DNA of 64,000 nucleotides. It comes from Eucalyptus grandis (Eukaryota; Streptophyta; Magnoliopsida; Myrtales; Myrtaceae). The notes under the pieces are model-generated. The model worked only from the letters and a program-made list of their open reading frames with translations. It made no database searches and had not been told where the DNA came from. This document shows, in pieces, positions 1 through 15,662 of this stretch. Position 1 is the first letter of the stretch; each line of letters starts with the position of its first letter. The position numbers and the translations under genes are program-made. The stretch lies in assembly GCF_016545825.1 (NCBI RefSeq), contig NC_052613.1, positions 55,936,833 through 56,000,832 on the forward strand, in the 5' to 3' direction.

Positions 1-3904
<3,904 letters not shown>

Positions 3905-4312
3905 CGGCTTACCGACAACCTAACGACTTCCGAGATCAGTAGCTGACGCGACCACGCTCCGAACGAACCAATCCGGTCGAAAAAAATCTTCCTCACACCA
4001 TCACGATTCCAACACCGGAACGGCGCGCCACTCTCCGGATCTAAAGGTTATGTCTCCGCAGCATTAGCAGACGAACTCATAGCTCGGGATTTCCCAATCT
4101 GCAGAAACACACGACCGCTCGCAGCCTCGCGAAGCAAGTCATCCACCGAGAACGGCGGTCCCTCTCCACGCGCCGAAATGCTAAGTCCACAACCGACTCT
4201 GCTTCTTCTTCTTCTTCTTCTTCTTCTTCTGCTTCTCCTCCTCCCTCGACGACTCCGCGGCTGGAACGGAAGGATCAATGCGGCTCGTGCCGGTTGGCAG
4301 GAGCGAGAGAAA

Positions 4313-4343
<31 letters not shown>

Positions 4344-4760
4344 AAGACGGGCCCGTGCGCGTCGTGTGCTTCTTCTCTCTTCACCGGCTTTCCCCCACTC
4401 TCTCTCTCTCTCCTCTCTCTTCTTGCTCTTCACTCCACACTCTCTCTCTCTCTCTCTCTCTTTCTCACATGATGCAAAAGGCGATATTATAATGCACAAA
4501 CTCTCCTTCTCTCTCTTCTCTCTCTTCTCTCTCTATACTCGAGAGCGCTTCGAGCTCGACTGACCTGAAAAGCTTCGAGAGAGAGGGAAAAAAGGCACTG
4601 ATGGAGGAGGAAGAAGACGAACGGAAGAGGAGGAAGAAGAAGCGGTTGATCGGAAATTATGCAGCGGAGACGGACGGAGGGTGGTTGAGTTTTAATGAGT
4701 TCGCTCCGAAAGCGACCCTGTTTTCGCCGAATTAGAAGGTGCTTGCGGGGGCCCACGACA
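3905..4760 (-). promoter_or_regulatory. NEK 5' leader and promoter region rich in microsatellites
   Basis: Sequence upstream of the NEK start codon, read on the minus strand. It holds a CTT run (about 4202-4230), a CCG run (about 4313-4343) and CT runs (about 4400-4472 and 4505-4533). These become GAA, CGG and GA tracts on the transcribed strand, as often seen in plant 5' leaders. Several short open frames cross the repeats on both strands; they are low-complexity artefacts. The transcription start was not located. Confidence 0.45.
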
Positions 4761-7700
4761 ATACATAATAAGAACCGAGATCAGTAAAAGCTCCTCCACT
4801 GATAAATAAATACGGAATTCGTACAAATGTATATTATTAGGTCCAGTAATCTTTTCGAGGATCGACATTTTAAGAAATGGATAAATTTTGCCATTTCCCC
4901 AAAATAGAGCGAATAGTTTTCTCCGAAATAGTAGATTTTATCTTGATTAACTTTCGGTGTGATATTAACGTTAAATTTTTTAAAAGAAATTAAATGGAGC
5001 TATGTAGATTTTGTAATTTTTTATCTACACGTCCTACCTTCTCCGTTAACCACTCGAGTAACTAATTACTTATTAGAAGTAAAATTGCATGTGTAAAGTA
5101 TCTATACATGATTCCTATAACAAATAATTGATTCTCGAACAAATAATTAACTGTTTTTATTGTCCAAGTAATAAATGGTTAATATCCTTGTTTGTTCGCT
5201 TGTAATATTTCAAAATCATATATTATCATGTTCTCCATAAGAGAATCGAGGGAATCGATGATAATGAGGATTCACTTCGAGAATGTTTATAGCATATGAA
5301 GTCCGTGTAATTAATTTATTATGCAATTTTCTGAAGTGTGGACGATAATAATTTCAAAGATCTGTCGGATATCTAAATTGATTTTGTGTAAATAAAATAC
5401 TATAGGATTGTGATTCTTTATGACTACTAAACTTAATGAATTTTGAGCTCGTTGAGCGTTGACCCCTTGGGACGAATTGCTACGCTCGGAGAATACACAG
5501 CTTGCACGCCATCCGGGGTATCGACCGACTCACCGCAAGCGAATACGCATATTCTAAAAAGACGATAGGGAGCGCATTCCCTCAGTACGTCGCCGTATTG
5601 GCCGTCCTTCTCCTCGAACATCCCGCCACGTGCCTCGCGTTCTTCCTGTTGCTCGCTGCCAATGTGCGCCTTCCCAACATCGCTCCTCTCCATAATGCAT
5701 AGATTGTTGGGTTAATAATATAAACTATATCTAAATTTTGGCTTAATACATAATAAAATATCTAAATTTTTATCTTAATGTATATATCATCCCGGCTTAA
5801 TACATTATAAAATATCGAAATTTTTATCTTAATGTATATATATATTATCCTTAAACCTTTAATTCATGTGTGTTCAATTTAGTCATTTTAACCGTATAAA
5901 AATGTTCGATAAATTTTGTAATATATAAATTTTAAATTTATTTAATGTGGTCCTCAAACTTTCAGCTTAATGTGCAATGATGCTCCTAAATTTTTAATTA
6001 AACAAATTAAAGTTTAGGTACGGCATTGAATATTTTTAGATGATGCGGATTAGATAAAACACTAATATTGGTGAGCAATTCGAATGTAAAATTGTCTTAC
6101 ATTCAAAAATATGATGGATCGAATCATCTCGTGCCGTTAGCCCTGAACGCATGAATAAGTGCAATGCTACTCTCATTTGCATGCGCAAACACTCTATCGT
6201 CGTAATGCCTTTGGTCGAGAGGTACTGACATTGTCTTTGGCTCTTGTGGATCTCCGCGACTTTACGTGATCCAAATAATCCGCACAAACTTGTCTCTGAT
6301 TGCTACACGTCACTAAATGGGTATTCAATAGTTATCTTTTTAAGAAATTTAAATAGTAGTAAAATAAGCTAATAATACCCCCATCGTGTATAAATACATT
6401 CTCCTATGGTCCTCTTCTTTCCGTGCACAAGTCGAGTCATATATGTAGGACACGGAACCATGGATGGAACTGCACGAAACATACATCCGGTTAACAAAAC
6501 GCGTGATAATAAAGTCTAGATTATCACGATTCAAACTTTATGACTTATAAATCACATTGTTGTTAAAGTACATACCCGTTCCATAATTTAGACGATTAGG
6601 CAAATATTGCTTTGACCTTAGTACTTGGATTTTGCTGGATTCTCAGGTCCCATTTGACAAGCCTGTCTATCCGATCACTTGCACGGCATCAAATTACCCC
6701 TCCCAAACGTCGGTGACGCGCACATGCATTCTTTCCTCCTACAGAAAACGACGCAGTATCTGTGGAGACGTTTTCAATTGTCGTTGGATAGACGTCGTGG
6801 CTTTGCGGGGCCCCACCTCCACTTGTCTATCTGGGCCCCGTTTCTTGGATTTTACGTAGCTTTTCCATTACAAAGTGATCTTTTCTTGGGTAACGAAACA
6901 ACGTCCGGTTTTTTATTTTTATTTTATTTTATAAAATTAGTTAACACTGGAGTGAAATTTGAATTAGGAATTGTACCTTCTCGTGCGTTGAAACGAAGGA
7001 AAATGATCGTTGGTATCGTAAGTTTTGTTATAACATGAACACGTTAAAGAAAAACCTAATTAAGCTTAAACGCGGGAATGATGATTGGGTGGGGAGGGGG
7101 GCTTAGATTATGGAAAGTGAGAAATAAAAGGCAATGGTTTGGTGAAGGATGGGAGATGGTTGGAAGTTTGGTAGAAGCTGGAGGGCCGAAAAGGTAAATA
7201 GTAGCTTTCCCTCTCTCATCTGTTACTGCTTTTTATTGTCAAGGTGGTTGACATGGTAGTGAAAGGAATCTATCTATCTTTACCGAGATCATGAGTTCAA
7301 TTCAAATTATGAGTAAATCTCTAATTTATTCATATTGCATTGCCAATATATGACATATCTTTATATGCAGAGACTTTCTTACTATTGACATGTTGGTAGA
7401 ATTGTGGTGACGAGCTTGTCGACTAGAGATGAGTATGGTTCCAATCCAGCCCAATAATTGAAACAATTCTGAGCTGTTCTTGGTTCCTAATTTTGGAAGC
7501 TAGCAATAAGTGGCCTGGTTGCCAATTTTGCATAAGGAACCATACTAATGGACCACCTAGATCGGTATGCCTTAGTTTTCCTTTTGTAATTTTTCTCTTC
7601 TTCTGATCTTCTAAACTAAAGTTGTGCATCACTAGCTTTTTGAGGCCTACTAAGAAGCAGTCTTCCAATTGTAGTGCAAACTGAATAGTAATAGCAATGA

Positions 7701-10459
7701 GGATAGAGTCACTAGACCTAACAGCAGAATGCCAACTACCTCCCTGATGGAGTTGCACCTACTTTAGAGAGTAACAGTCCAAGCCAACGAAGCTAAAGGA
7801 AGGAAAGGGGAGAACACTATTATTATGAAAGAAATAATAATAATAATAATAATCTACACAATCGATCTTGGTCCAATTTGGGAATCATACTGGCACTTAT
7901 CGATCCAATATGGTGTTCTATTCTCAAACATTTCTATTGTCAAATTTTGATTCTCAAATTTTAAATAGTGCGAAATAGTTATGATTCAAATTGTACGAGT
8001 TACGATGAGCATAGAACTTTTATAATAATACCTAGAAGAGATTGTCGACGGCGGTCGCCCCTCCAGACCAAAGGTTTGCACAAATTGCATTCGAGGGGTT
8101 AATCAATAAGGTAGGTGGTGGGGTGGGGGAGGGGGGGGGGGAGAAAATCAAGAATTAATTTCCCTAACTTTCCCGTGAGTTCCACTCGAATAGCGAATCC
8201 CCAACAGTCCAAAACCCACGCAAAAGGCGAGGTGAAGGGATCGGCTTCGAGATCGCGTTTTCAAGCGACGGGCCAGCCAGCGCAAATTTGGGGGAAAAAA
8301 AGAAAAAGGAAAAGGATCGCCGGTGGATATTAAAAGGAGAAGATGCTTATTATTAACATAATCGAGTGATTACTACAGTGCTCACGAGGCTTTCCAGGGT
8401 TGACGGGCGCCACGTGTCCTCCTCTGACTTCGATGCGGAAATTTTAAATCGGAGGTGGGGGCCGTCGCCCCTTTGCCCGACGGGCCCGACGGACGCGACC
8501 GCAGGAGAGATATTGCAATGGTCGTGCTTGAATCTACAGCCTTTGAATTTAGCGGATTGGAAGTTACGATCGAATCACCGGAGTGAGGACGGTTGCGCGG
8601 AGCACTTTTTCTTTCCTTGTGCAAATTTCCTTTTGTCATTTTCTCTCTATTTTCTTTTTTTTTTCAGAAGAAAATTATCCAAAAAAATAAAATCATAAAT
8701 ATTAATATTCACGTCAATGATTTCCAACTAAAATTAACTAATAGAAGTAAGTCAACAAATTATTAAAGGATCTATGACTAAACCGACTAAGCCGATTAGT
8801 TTATGATTGAATTTATTGTTATATAATAAGTTAAAGTCCTCATTTTCTTTTTGAATCATTCTCTTCTATTAATTATTTTGTGCCTTTTTCATTCATTTTT
8901 TTAATAGGAATTAAACCTTGCACGCAAGTCATAATTTCTGATCGAAAAATAAAAAGAGAAGTTATAATGTAAAGTCAGAGTACCCTTTTGCAGGCCAGGC
9001 CGCATTCATATAAATTAATGTTCCGTGAAATTGAGATACAAAACCGGCGGGAGATGCGCGTGGCTGACCACACCTGACCTATGAGCATTGAGTTGGACTC
9101 ATTATGCAATCGGTCCTTCTTCGTACCTTATCAATTTCGCCTGTTTCTAAAATCAAAGCCCATTAAATGCGGACAACCTGGGTCACTCTCGACCGATCGG
9201 CGATGGTCAACCGACAACCAAAAAAGGAACAACAAAAGATGGTATTTCTTGTTCACCGTTCAAAGGAAAAAAGAAAAAAGAAAAGAGAAAAGAAAAACCT
9301 TTTTTATTCAAGAAAGCTTCGACACATCACGATAGAGATACCGGCATTTAAAATCCTTGAGTTTATGCCAAAAAAGTACAGGCTCGAGTGGCCAGGAAGT
9401 TCGTTCCTCTCCTTGCGATCTTGGATCAAATATTGTTGGGAGCAGTCAAGGAGCAAAATGTGAGGAAGTGTTCTTCCGAGAGATAAACTTGTCAACGTGC
9501 ACAAAAGCTAGTCTTGGCATGATCCGACCAATGAAGAAACAAAAATCATTAATTTTATCGATGCCATCTTTCTCAAGAGCGATCCCATATTATTTAAGAG
9601 TTACTAGACTTGATGAATAAATATACTAGATCTAAAAATAGATGATTAACATATTCCTTGGAAATTAAAATCAAGAGTGCTTTTCCATATTAATGTGAGT
9701 TCGCAACTCTCTAAGCATTGGACTAATCCCATTATGCGGATGGTTTCCGAGGTCCACACACATTAATCTAATTATTGAAGATAGGCATGATTGTGTTATT
9801 ATAGTTTGCCATATGAGATTGCTTAAGCATATCATGATTCCAAGATCTTGATTAAAGGGGTTATCCTACAAAAACGTCCAAACGTGATGTTTCCACCTCA
9901 TACCTTAAATAAGGATAATGCATGCGTTAATCATTTGAATAGACCGTCAAAAGAGTTAAATAGATAGGACAACCGGGCCGGTGCTGGTTTCGTCGTTTCG
10001 GCTTTCTCGAGAACTAAGTTAATAACTCGAATGCAGTCACAAATTACAATCGGAGATAATTAATCACACGCTAAAGCGCATGCTAGAAAATTAGAAAAAT
10101 CGTAGCCTTGATTCTCCATGCAGCCGATCTCACTCCACCAAGCACGTGGCCTCGTGGAAGCCGCACTGTCCCTTGGTCACGTGGAGTACAGATAATTATT
10201 CAATTAGGTCCCAAAAAAAAAAAAAAAGAAGAAAAATCCATGTGACAACTCCTGATATTTTAAGAAGATGATGGTCAAATCGGAGAAATTCGATGCGGGC
10301 GATTAAGAAATTAGCTTTCGTTACCTGGCAATTTTAATGCCGATCGAGCTGGTCACATGGTGTTGTTAGTCCCATGCCCGTTGTCATATTTATTACGCAA
10401 TAACCGTGGAATTATTTTCTGTCCGCCGAGAAAAATTTAAATATTCGTACGAAAGAACA
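4761..10459. other. Gene-free intergenic stretch
   Basis: About 5.7 kb with no gene I recognise. It is mostly AT-rich, with short open frames that lack family motifs. GC-richer islands at about 5430-5700 and 8360-8640 are open on both strands but match nothing I know. Other features are a two-copy tandem repeat (5739-5855), an AAT microsatellite (7829-7851), a G-run at 8125-8140 and two G-box hexamers CACGTG at 10143-10148 and 10178-10183, with no gene beside them. Confidence 0.5.
5739..5855. repeat. Two-copy tandem repeat, unit about 56 bp
   Basis: Two nearly identical AT-rich units follow one another, each starting ggcttaatacat and containing taaaatatc and tttttatcttaatgtata. The copies differ by a few substitutions and a small TA expansion in the second. 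Confidence 0.7.
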
Positions 10460-12215
10460 TACGGAAGTGATAGTATATTCTGTTTGATGTTAGTATATAA
10501 ATTAAAAAAGGAAGGAGAAACTGAAAATGGAAAGTTCGCGTTTGGGACATTCACATGGCTGAAGCCCGAACATCTGTAAATCATTGAGGAACAGGTCCTA
10601 CATGCTTAGCTGTGGGGTGTTGCTCTTCTGCTCTCCCTCTTAATTTTATATATATAAATGTTCATTGAATTTTCACTAGACATGCAATATGTTTAGAGTG
10701 GTTTCTAAAGTATTGGCAACTATTTGATCTAGTCCATGAATTATGTAAAGATGTTCTTCGTTAATTCAAATGTCATCTTTTGTTAATTCAAATTAAGTGA
10801 AATCTGTTGATTATAACTTATCAATGACATTTTAGGGTGGACAAGAAGGAAAAAAAGTTGCAGACGGTTCATTATCCACGTAAGCTATTCATTTCAATTT
10901 TAGATATGATAGTTCACATTATCAATTAACAATGGACTTGCTAATGTCCTGGTCTTTCTTTTTTTCTTTTCCAAAATAGGTGAATGAACCATCATTTTAA
11001 AAAAAATCCAACTCAACATATTGTTAGTAATTTTCACATCACCACATAATGGCCAATTTATTATCTGAATAAACAAAAGGATCATATTGAATATTTATCA
11101 ATACTTCAAGGGTAGCATTAAATAAATTAAACATCTATGGACCACTTTGAGCATTGCGTGAGAGTTTAGGGCTTATGTGCGCCGTTTTCCTAAAATATTA
11201 ATATTCTTGATCATAACAAAATCAAACTCTGCAAAAACCGAACTGAGACTGTGTATGAACCAATTTATGCTCTAATGATAGATATAATTGCCAAGGCCAT
11301 CGTCGGAGAAGGGTTTCAATGGACTACTCCGTGTTCACATCAACAGTTAGTTCTACCTTAATTGACACGGTGAGGTTGTGAAACAAGACATGAGAAGTGA
11401 AAATATATTCTGTTTGATGTTTGTATATTTCCATACAAAATAAATGCACAAAAAATTAAAAAAGAAGAAGAAACTGAAAATGGAAAATCGCGTGTGCGAC
11501 ATTCACATGGCTGAAGCCCGTGCATTTGTGGATCATTGAGGAACAGGTCCTACATGCTGAGCTGTGGGGGTGTTGCTCTTCTGCTCTCCCTCTTAATTAT
11601 ATATATAATAAATGACATAAATGATCATTGATTTTTCATTAGACATGCAATATGATCCTTAAAATTTTGAGTTATTTAGAGTGTTCTTTAAAGTATTGGC
11701 AACTATTCAATCTAGTCCCTGAATTATATAAAAATATTATTCTCGTATTTTAGTTAATTCACATTAAGTGGAATCTGCTGATTATAGCTTATCAATTACT
11801 TTTTAGGGTGGACAAGAAGGATAAAAAGTTGCACACAATTCAATATCCACATAAGCTATTCATTTCAATTCAAGATATGATAATTCACATCATCAAATAA
11901 CGATGGACTTATTAACATCTTTATTTTTTCTTTTCCAAAATAGATGAATAAAAAGGACAAATTGAACCGTCATTTTTTAAAAAATCCAACTCAACATATT
12001 GTGAGTAATTTTCACATCACCACATAATAGCCAATCTATTGTTTGAGTAAACAGAAGGTTCATAAACATTTACTAGTACTTCAAGGATAGCATTAAATAA
12101 ATTAAACGTCTATAGACCACGTTGAACATTGAACCAATTTATGCTCTAATGACAGATATATTTGCCAAGGCCATCGTCAGAGGCAGGTTTCGATGGACTA
12201 CTGTTGAGGTGTTTT
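10460..12215. repeat. Direct duplication of a 0.9-kb non-coding segment
   Basis: Copy 1 (about 10460-11340) and copy 2 (about 11395-12215) share a long series of collinear blocks. One block includes cacatggctgaagcccg, caggtcctacatgct and ttgctcttctgctctccctc (near 10550-10640 and 11505-11595). Later blocks include ttagggtggacaagaagga, aactcaacatattgt and finally gaaccaatttatgctctaat (near 11257 and 12131). Differences are substitutions and small indels, so the duplication is not recent. No coding content is recognisable in either copy. Confidence 0.8.
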
Positions 12216-13571
12216 TACCTTTTCCGATTAAAGTCGATTTGGTAGATAAGCTAATGCTTAATGACTTGTGTATTATCTACTATCCAGTCCACATTCAAGA
12301 GATCTCCCTGTGCAAAATATGATGGAGTTGGGTAACATGGCACAAGTAGTTAATTGCGCACTACCTACGATATAAGATTCGAGATTGGCGAGCCTGTCAC
12401 CGTAGCCCCATTATGATAAAAAGAATTTTCCCATGCGAAATGCGATGCAGTTAGACAAGCGTAGCAAATGAGCTGTGCAGAAATTCATTCCCGTCATAGA
12501 TCAAACTCGTGATCTCGTGGAAGACAATTCTGCTCTTTTTTTGGCTTGTGCATAAGAATGCTTCCGTATAATCACGCGCAAGCATAGATCATCCCTTTTT
12601 TTTTTTTTTTTATGGAAATGCTAACTGTTATCCAAGCAGTAAGGTGGCTAATTGGGCTGGGCAGGGGTTGAAATAAAATTCCAAGCGATACCCCAAGGTA
12701 GGCCCGACTACTTATGGGCTCGGACCATGATAAGGCCCTGGAGAACAAAGTCCTCGCCGGTCGGTCGCCAACCGTGGACAGATCCGGTCCGCATATTTTA
12801 GATTGCCTGGTAGTCCGTTTTTGGAAGCGCACCAGGCTGTGCAACCAACTCCGGTCTCTCAACCAAGTCGACGTTGACTTTAAGCAGGAAGGAAAGTCAG
12901 CGTTGACGTTCGTAGAGGCAAGGAAAGTAGACTTAGGAGTTATCAAGCTGCGAACATAATAATTTTAGGATAAGTTGTTCCATATACAAAAAGGGGCCGT
13001 GAAAATCCGAGAAGATTAGGCCAACCTCTCTCCTTTAGAATATTCTCCTTTAGAATATTCTAAGCGCAGGTATTACTGTAAATGTATATTAGTCTTGAGT
13101 ATTTTTGTAATAAATGTGGGTAGTGAGTTGATGGAAAGATAAAATGTCCACTGTTAAATTTATGAGAGGTCTATGTTGTAATTCGATGAAGATTTATATG
13201 TAAAAGATCTTCCCTTTTCATTTGTATCATCTCATAACTAGTATTTTTAGAGCTTTTCTAGTGAGTATGAACATGTCAAACTAACTTGGAAGGTATTCCT
13301 ACGCACAAGGCAATGTCCGTGAAGATAAGTGGAGGAACGAGATCAAGTTATGATTCTCGACCAACCAATCATGGATTCCAATGTTAATGCGAACGGAGAA
13401 GAGAGGGCAACAAAACGGGGCGACTTGTGCAAGACTTGGTAATAATAATATGAGCTCATCGTTAACATTCTCCAGAACTTGTACCAATTCCTTGGACGTG
13501 AGGAAAAAGGCCTCCGGTGATCGTCCTCGCACGCCTCGCTAAGCAATGGAAGCAATAGAGATTTAAGGAAG
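12216..13571. other. Intergenic stretch upstream of the AIFM2-like pseudogene
   Basis: About 1.35 kb without a recognisable gene. A T-run at 12595-12611 is present. The moderately GC-rich segment 12640-12960 is open on both strands but shows no known domain. The part nearest 13572 would have been the pseudogene's promoter and leader; nothing distinctive is visible there. Confidence 0.4.
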
Positions 13572-15258
13572 ATGGAGCTTGTAATGAGGCAGAAGATGGA
13601 TTGGAAAGAAGGGTCGAGTGCAAAGAGGAGGAGGGTGGTGGTGATAGGAGGAGGTGTCGGCGGCTCTCTCATCGCCAAGTCTCTCCAGTTCTGCGCAGAC
13701 GTCACCCTTGTCGACCTGTGAGTTGCGTCGCCTCCTGCCATTCTCATAACCTTTCCTGCTCAAGCTTTCTCTGTACTTGGCCTGGCTTGGCTTTGTCTCA
13801 TTCCCTGGCTTTTGCCCTACTTCACTTGTCCCCAGCTCTAGCGCTAGCTCCTGCGATTACTTGATGGATGTTCTCATTAGGCTTTGCTCGTGCTGTTCAT
13901 CTTTGTTCATAATTCTTATGCAACTCCCAGTATATTGTTCTTTTCCTTGTCTACTTGTCTCTGCAACATCTATGCAGCAAAAATGTAGATTCTACCTATT
14001 TATTTGGTGTGGAGTTCTAGTCATGAATTTTCGTATTGTGGCTAAAGTTTGGTTTGAATCAAAACAGGAAGGAATAATTCGAGATTCCATGGGCAAGCTT
14101 GAGGTCAATGGTAGAGCCGATGTTTGGGGACCGATCACTGATCAACCATAGAGACTACCTCCCTAATGCTCGGGTCGTCAGGTCGAAGTCGATTAAAATC
14201 ACCGAGTCGGAAGTATCGACAGCCGATGGCCGCTTATATGCCTTCGATTATCTTGTCATTGCCACGGGTCACCAAGATCCGGTTCCCACCACCAAAACCG
14301 AGAGACTCAAACAATTTGAGGCAGGTACTGGGAAGCTGCAAAAACGCGAACCGTTGTGGCAGTCATTTGTGTTCTTGTTCTGTTGACTTGTGTTCGAGTC
14401 TGAATCTGTTGCATGCAGATAATCAAAAGATAAAATCGGCTCGATCCATTTTGATCGTTGGTGGCGGCCCGGTTGGTGTTGAACTCGCTTCAGAAATTGC
14501 CATCGATTCCCCGGACGAAAAGATCACCCTCGTTCACAGCGGATTGAGGTTGATAGAATTCATCGGACCGAGGGCTTCGGAGAAAACTCTAGACTGGTTA
14601 AGGACAAAGAACGTGGATGTGAAATTGGACCAGCTGGTCGACTTGAATTCCTTATCGGATGGAACGTACAGAACTTCCCACGGAGAAACTATCAAAGCAG
14701 ATTGCCATTTTTTATGCACGGGGAAGCCGCTTGCTTCTTCATAGCTCGAGGAGACATTCTTGAAAGGAAACCTGGATCGATTTGGAAGATTAAAGGTTGA
14801 TCAGTGTATGAGAGTCGAAGGTCGCGATAACATATTTGCAGTCGGAGATATTACTGATGTTCAGGTAAGTTCGGAATGCAGATTACTCTGCTCAAGTTCA
14901 TTATATTTGACGCGGTTTCCCCAAGAACACATTCGATGTCAAAATCGCTGACGGAAACAGTTACGTAACATGACAACAGGAGATCGAGCAAGGTTGTTTG
15001 GCACAAAAGCATGCCGCGGTGCAGTGAAGAACTTGAAGCTGTTGATGGATGGAGGCGAAGAAAGGAAGATGGCGGTCTACGAGCATTGTTCAGTAAAAGC
15101 CATCGCCTCCCTCGGAAGGAGAGAAGCACTGGCACAGTTCTCGCTCACGAGTCACGACCATCACTGGGAGGATTCCCGGCGCGATCAAGTCTAAGGACCT
15201 GTTCATCGGCAAAACAAGGAAGCTGATAGGCCTAAAACCTGCCATTGCCTACTCTTGA
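13572..15258 (+). pseudogene. AIFM2/FSP1-like NAD(P)H oxidoreductase pseudogene
   Basis: Four exon-like blocks (13572-13717, 14068-14324, 14419-14864, 14980-15258) with good splice sites match the plant apoptosis-inducing-factor homologue (AMID/FSP1-like) family, FAD-dependent quinone or NAD(P)H oxidoreductases. Seen are the N-terminal dinucleotide-binding motif VVVIGGGVGGSLIAKSL, the second Rossmann motif SILIVGGGPVGVELASE, YLVIATGH and DNIFAVGD. Disabling changes: TAA at 14075-14077 where the family has Tyr after KE; TAG at 14742-14744 where Trp is expected after GKPLASS; a one-base loss near 15019-15022; and an apparent 7-base insertion near 15144-15156 (CACGA copied either side of GT) just before the C-terminal GRIPGAIKSKDLF. 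The rest is well conserved, so inactivation seems fairly recent. Lesions are inferred from the family sequence as I remember it; a transcript could still exist. Confidence 0.88.
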
Positions 15259-15515
15259 AGTTTTTGGCATTTTCAGTGTCATCTTCAGAGTGTCAACAGC
15301 GCTCACCAGTCTTCATCTTTGATTCTCTCATTTCATCACTTCCCTTAAAAGAGAACTTTCGAATTGAATGTGACGGTGTGGTATTTTTGCACTACGGCAG
15401 AACGGTGTTGTGCAACACTCTTTGACATTAATCTCTGGCAAATTTAATGCACAGGGTTTTTCCTGAAAAACTGCTCATATCATTCTTGAAGGTCATAGGA
15501 TCAGCCAATTCTGGC

Positions 15516-15561
<46 letters not shown>

Positions 15562-15662
15562 AAAAGACAGAGAGAGAGAGAGAAAGGAGAAGAAGAAACC
15601 CTCTACCATATAAGGCCTGCTTCTAACAGAGCCAGCGACCAAAGTTCAGGATGTATGTACAA
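15259..15662. other. Spacer between convergent AIFM2-like pseudogene and NAC gene, with CT/AG microsatellite
   Basis: Holds the 3' flanks of both convergent units. A perfect CT run (15521-15560, about 20 units) is followed after AAAAAGAC by about eight AG units (to 15583), so the two can pair as a long hairpin. No gene seen. Confidence 0.7.

Noticed and set aside
4178..4563. Arg-, Pro- and Leu-rich open frames on both strands
   Set aside because: They are translations of CTT, CCG and CT microsatellites in the NEK leader.
5433..5702. GC-richer island open on both strands
   Set aside because: No recognisable domain, no splice context and no neighbour to join; kept only as a note in the intergenic description.
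7423..7758. 111-codon minus-strand frame
   Set aside because: Considered as a transposon fragment, but no transposase or reverse-transcriptase motif could be identified.
8366..8698. 110-codon plus-strand frame in a GC-rich patch with a CACGTG box
   Set aside because: Overlaps an equally open minus frame, ends in a T-tract and has no domain or homologue that I recognise.
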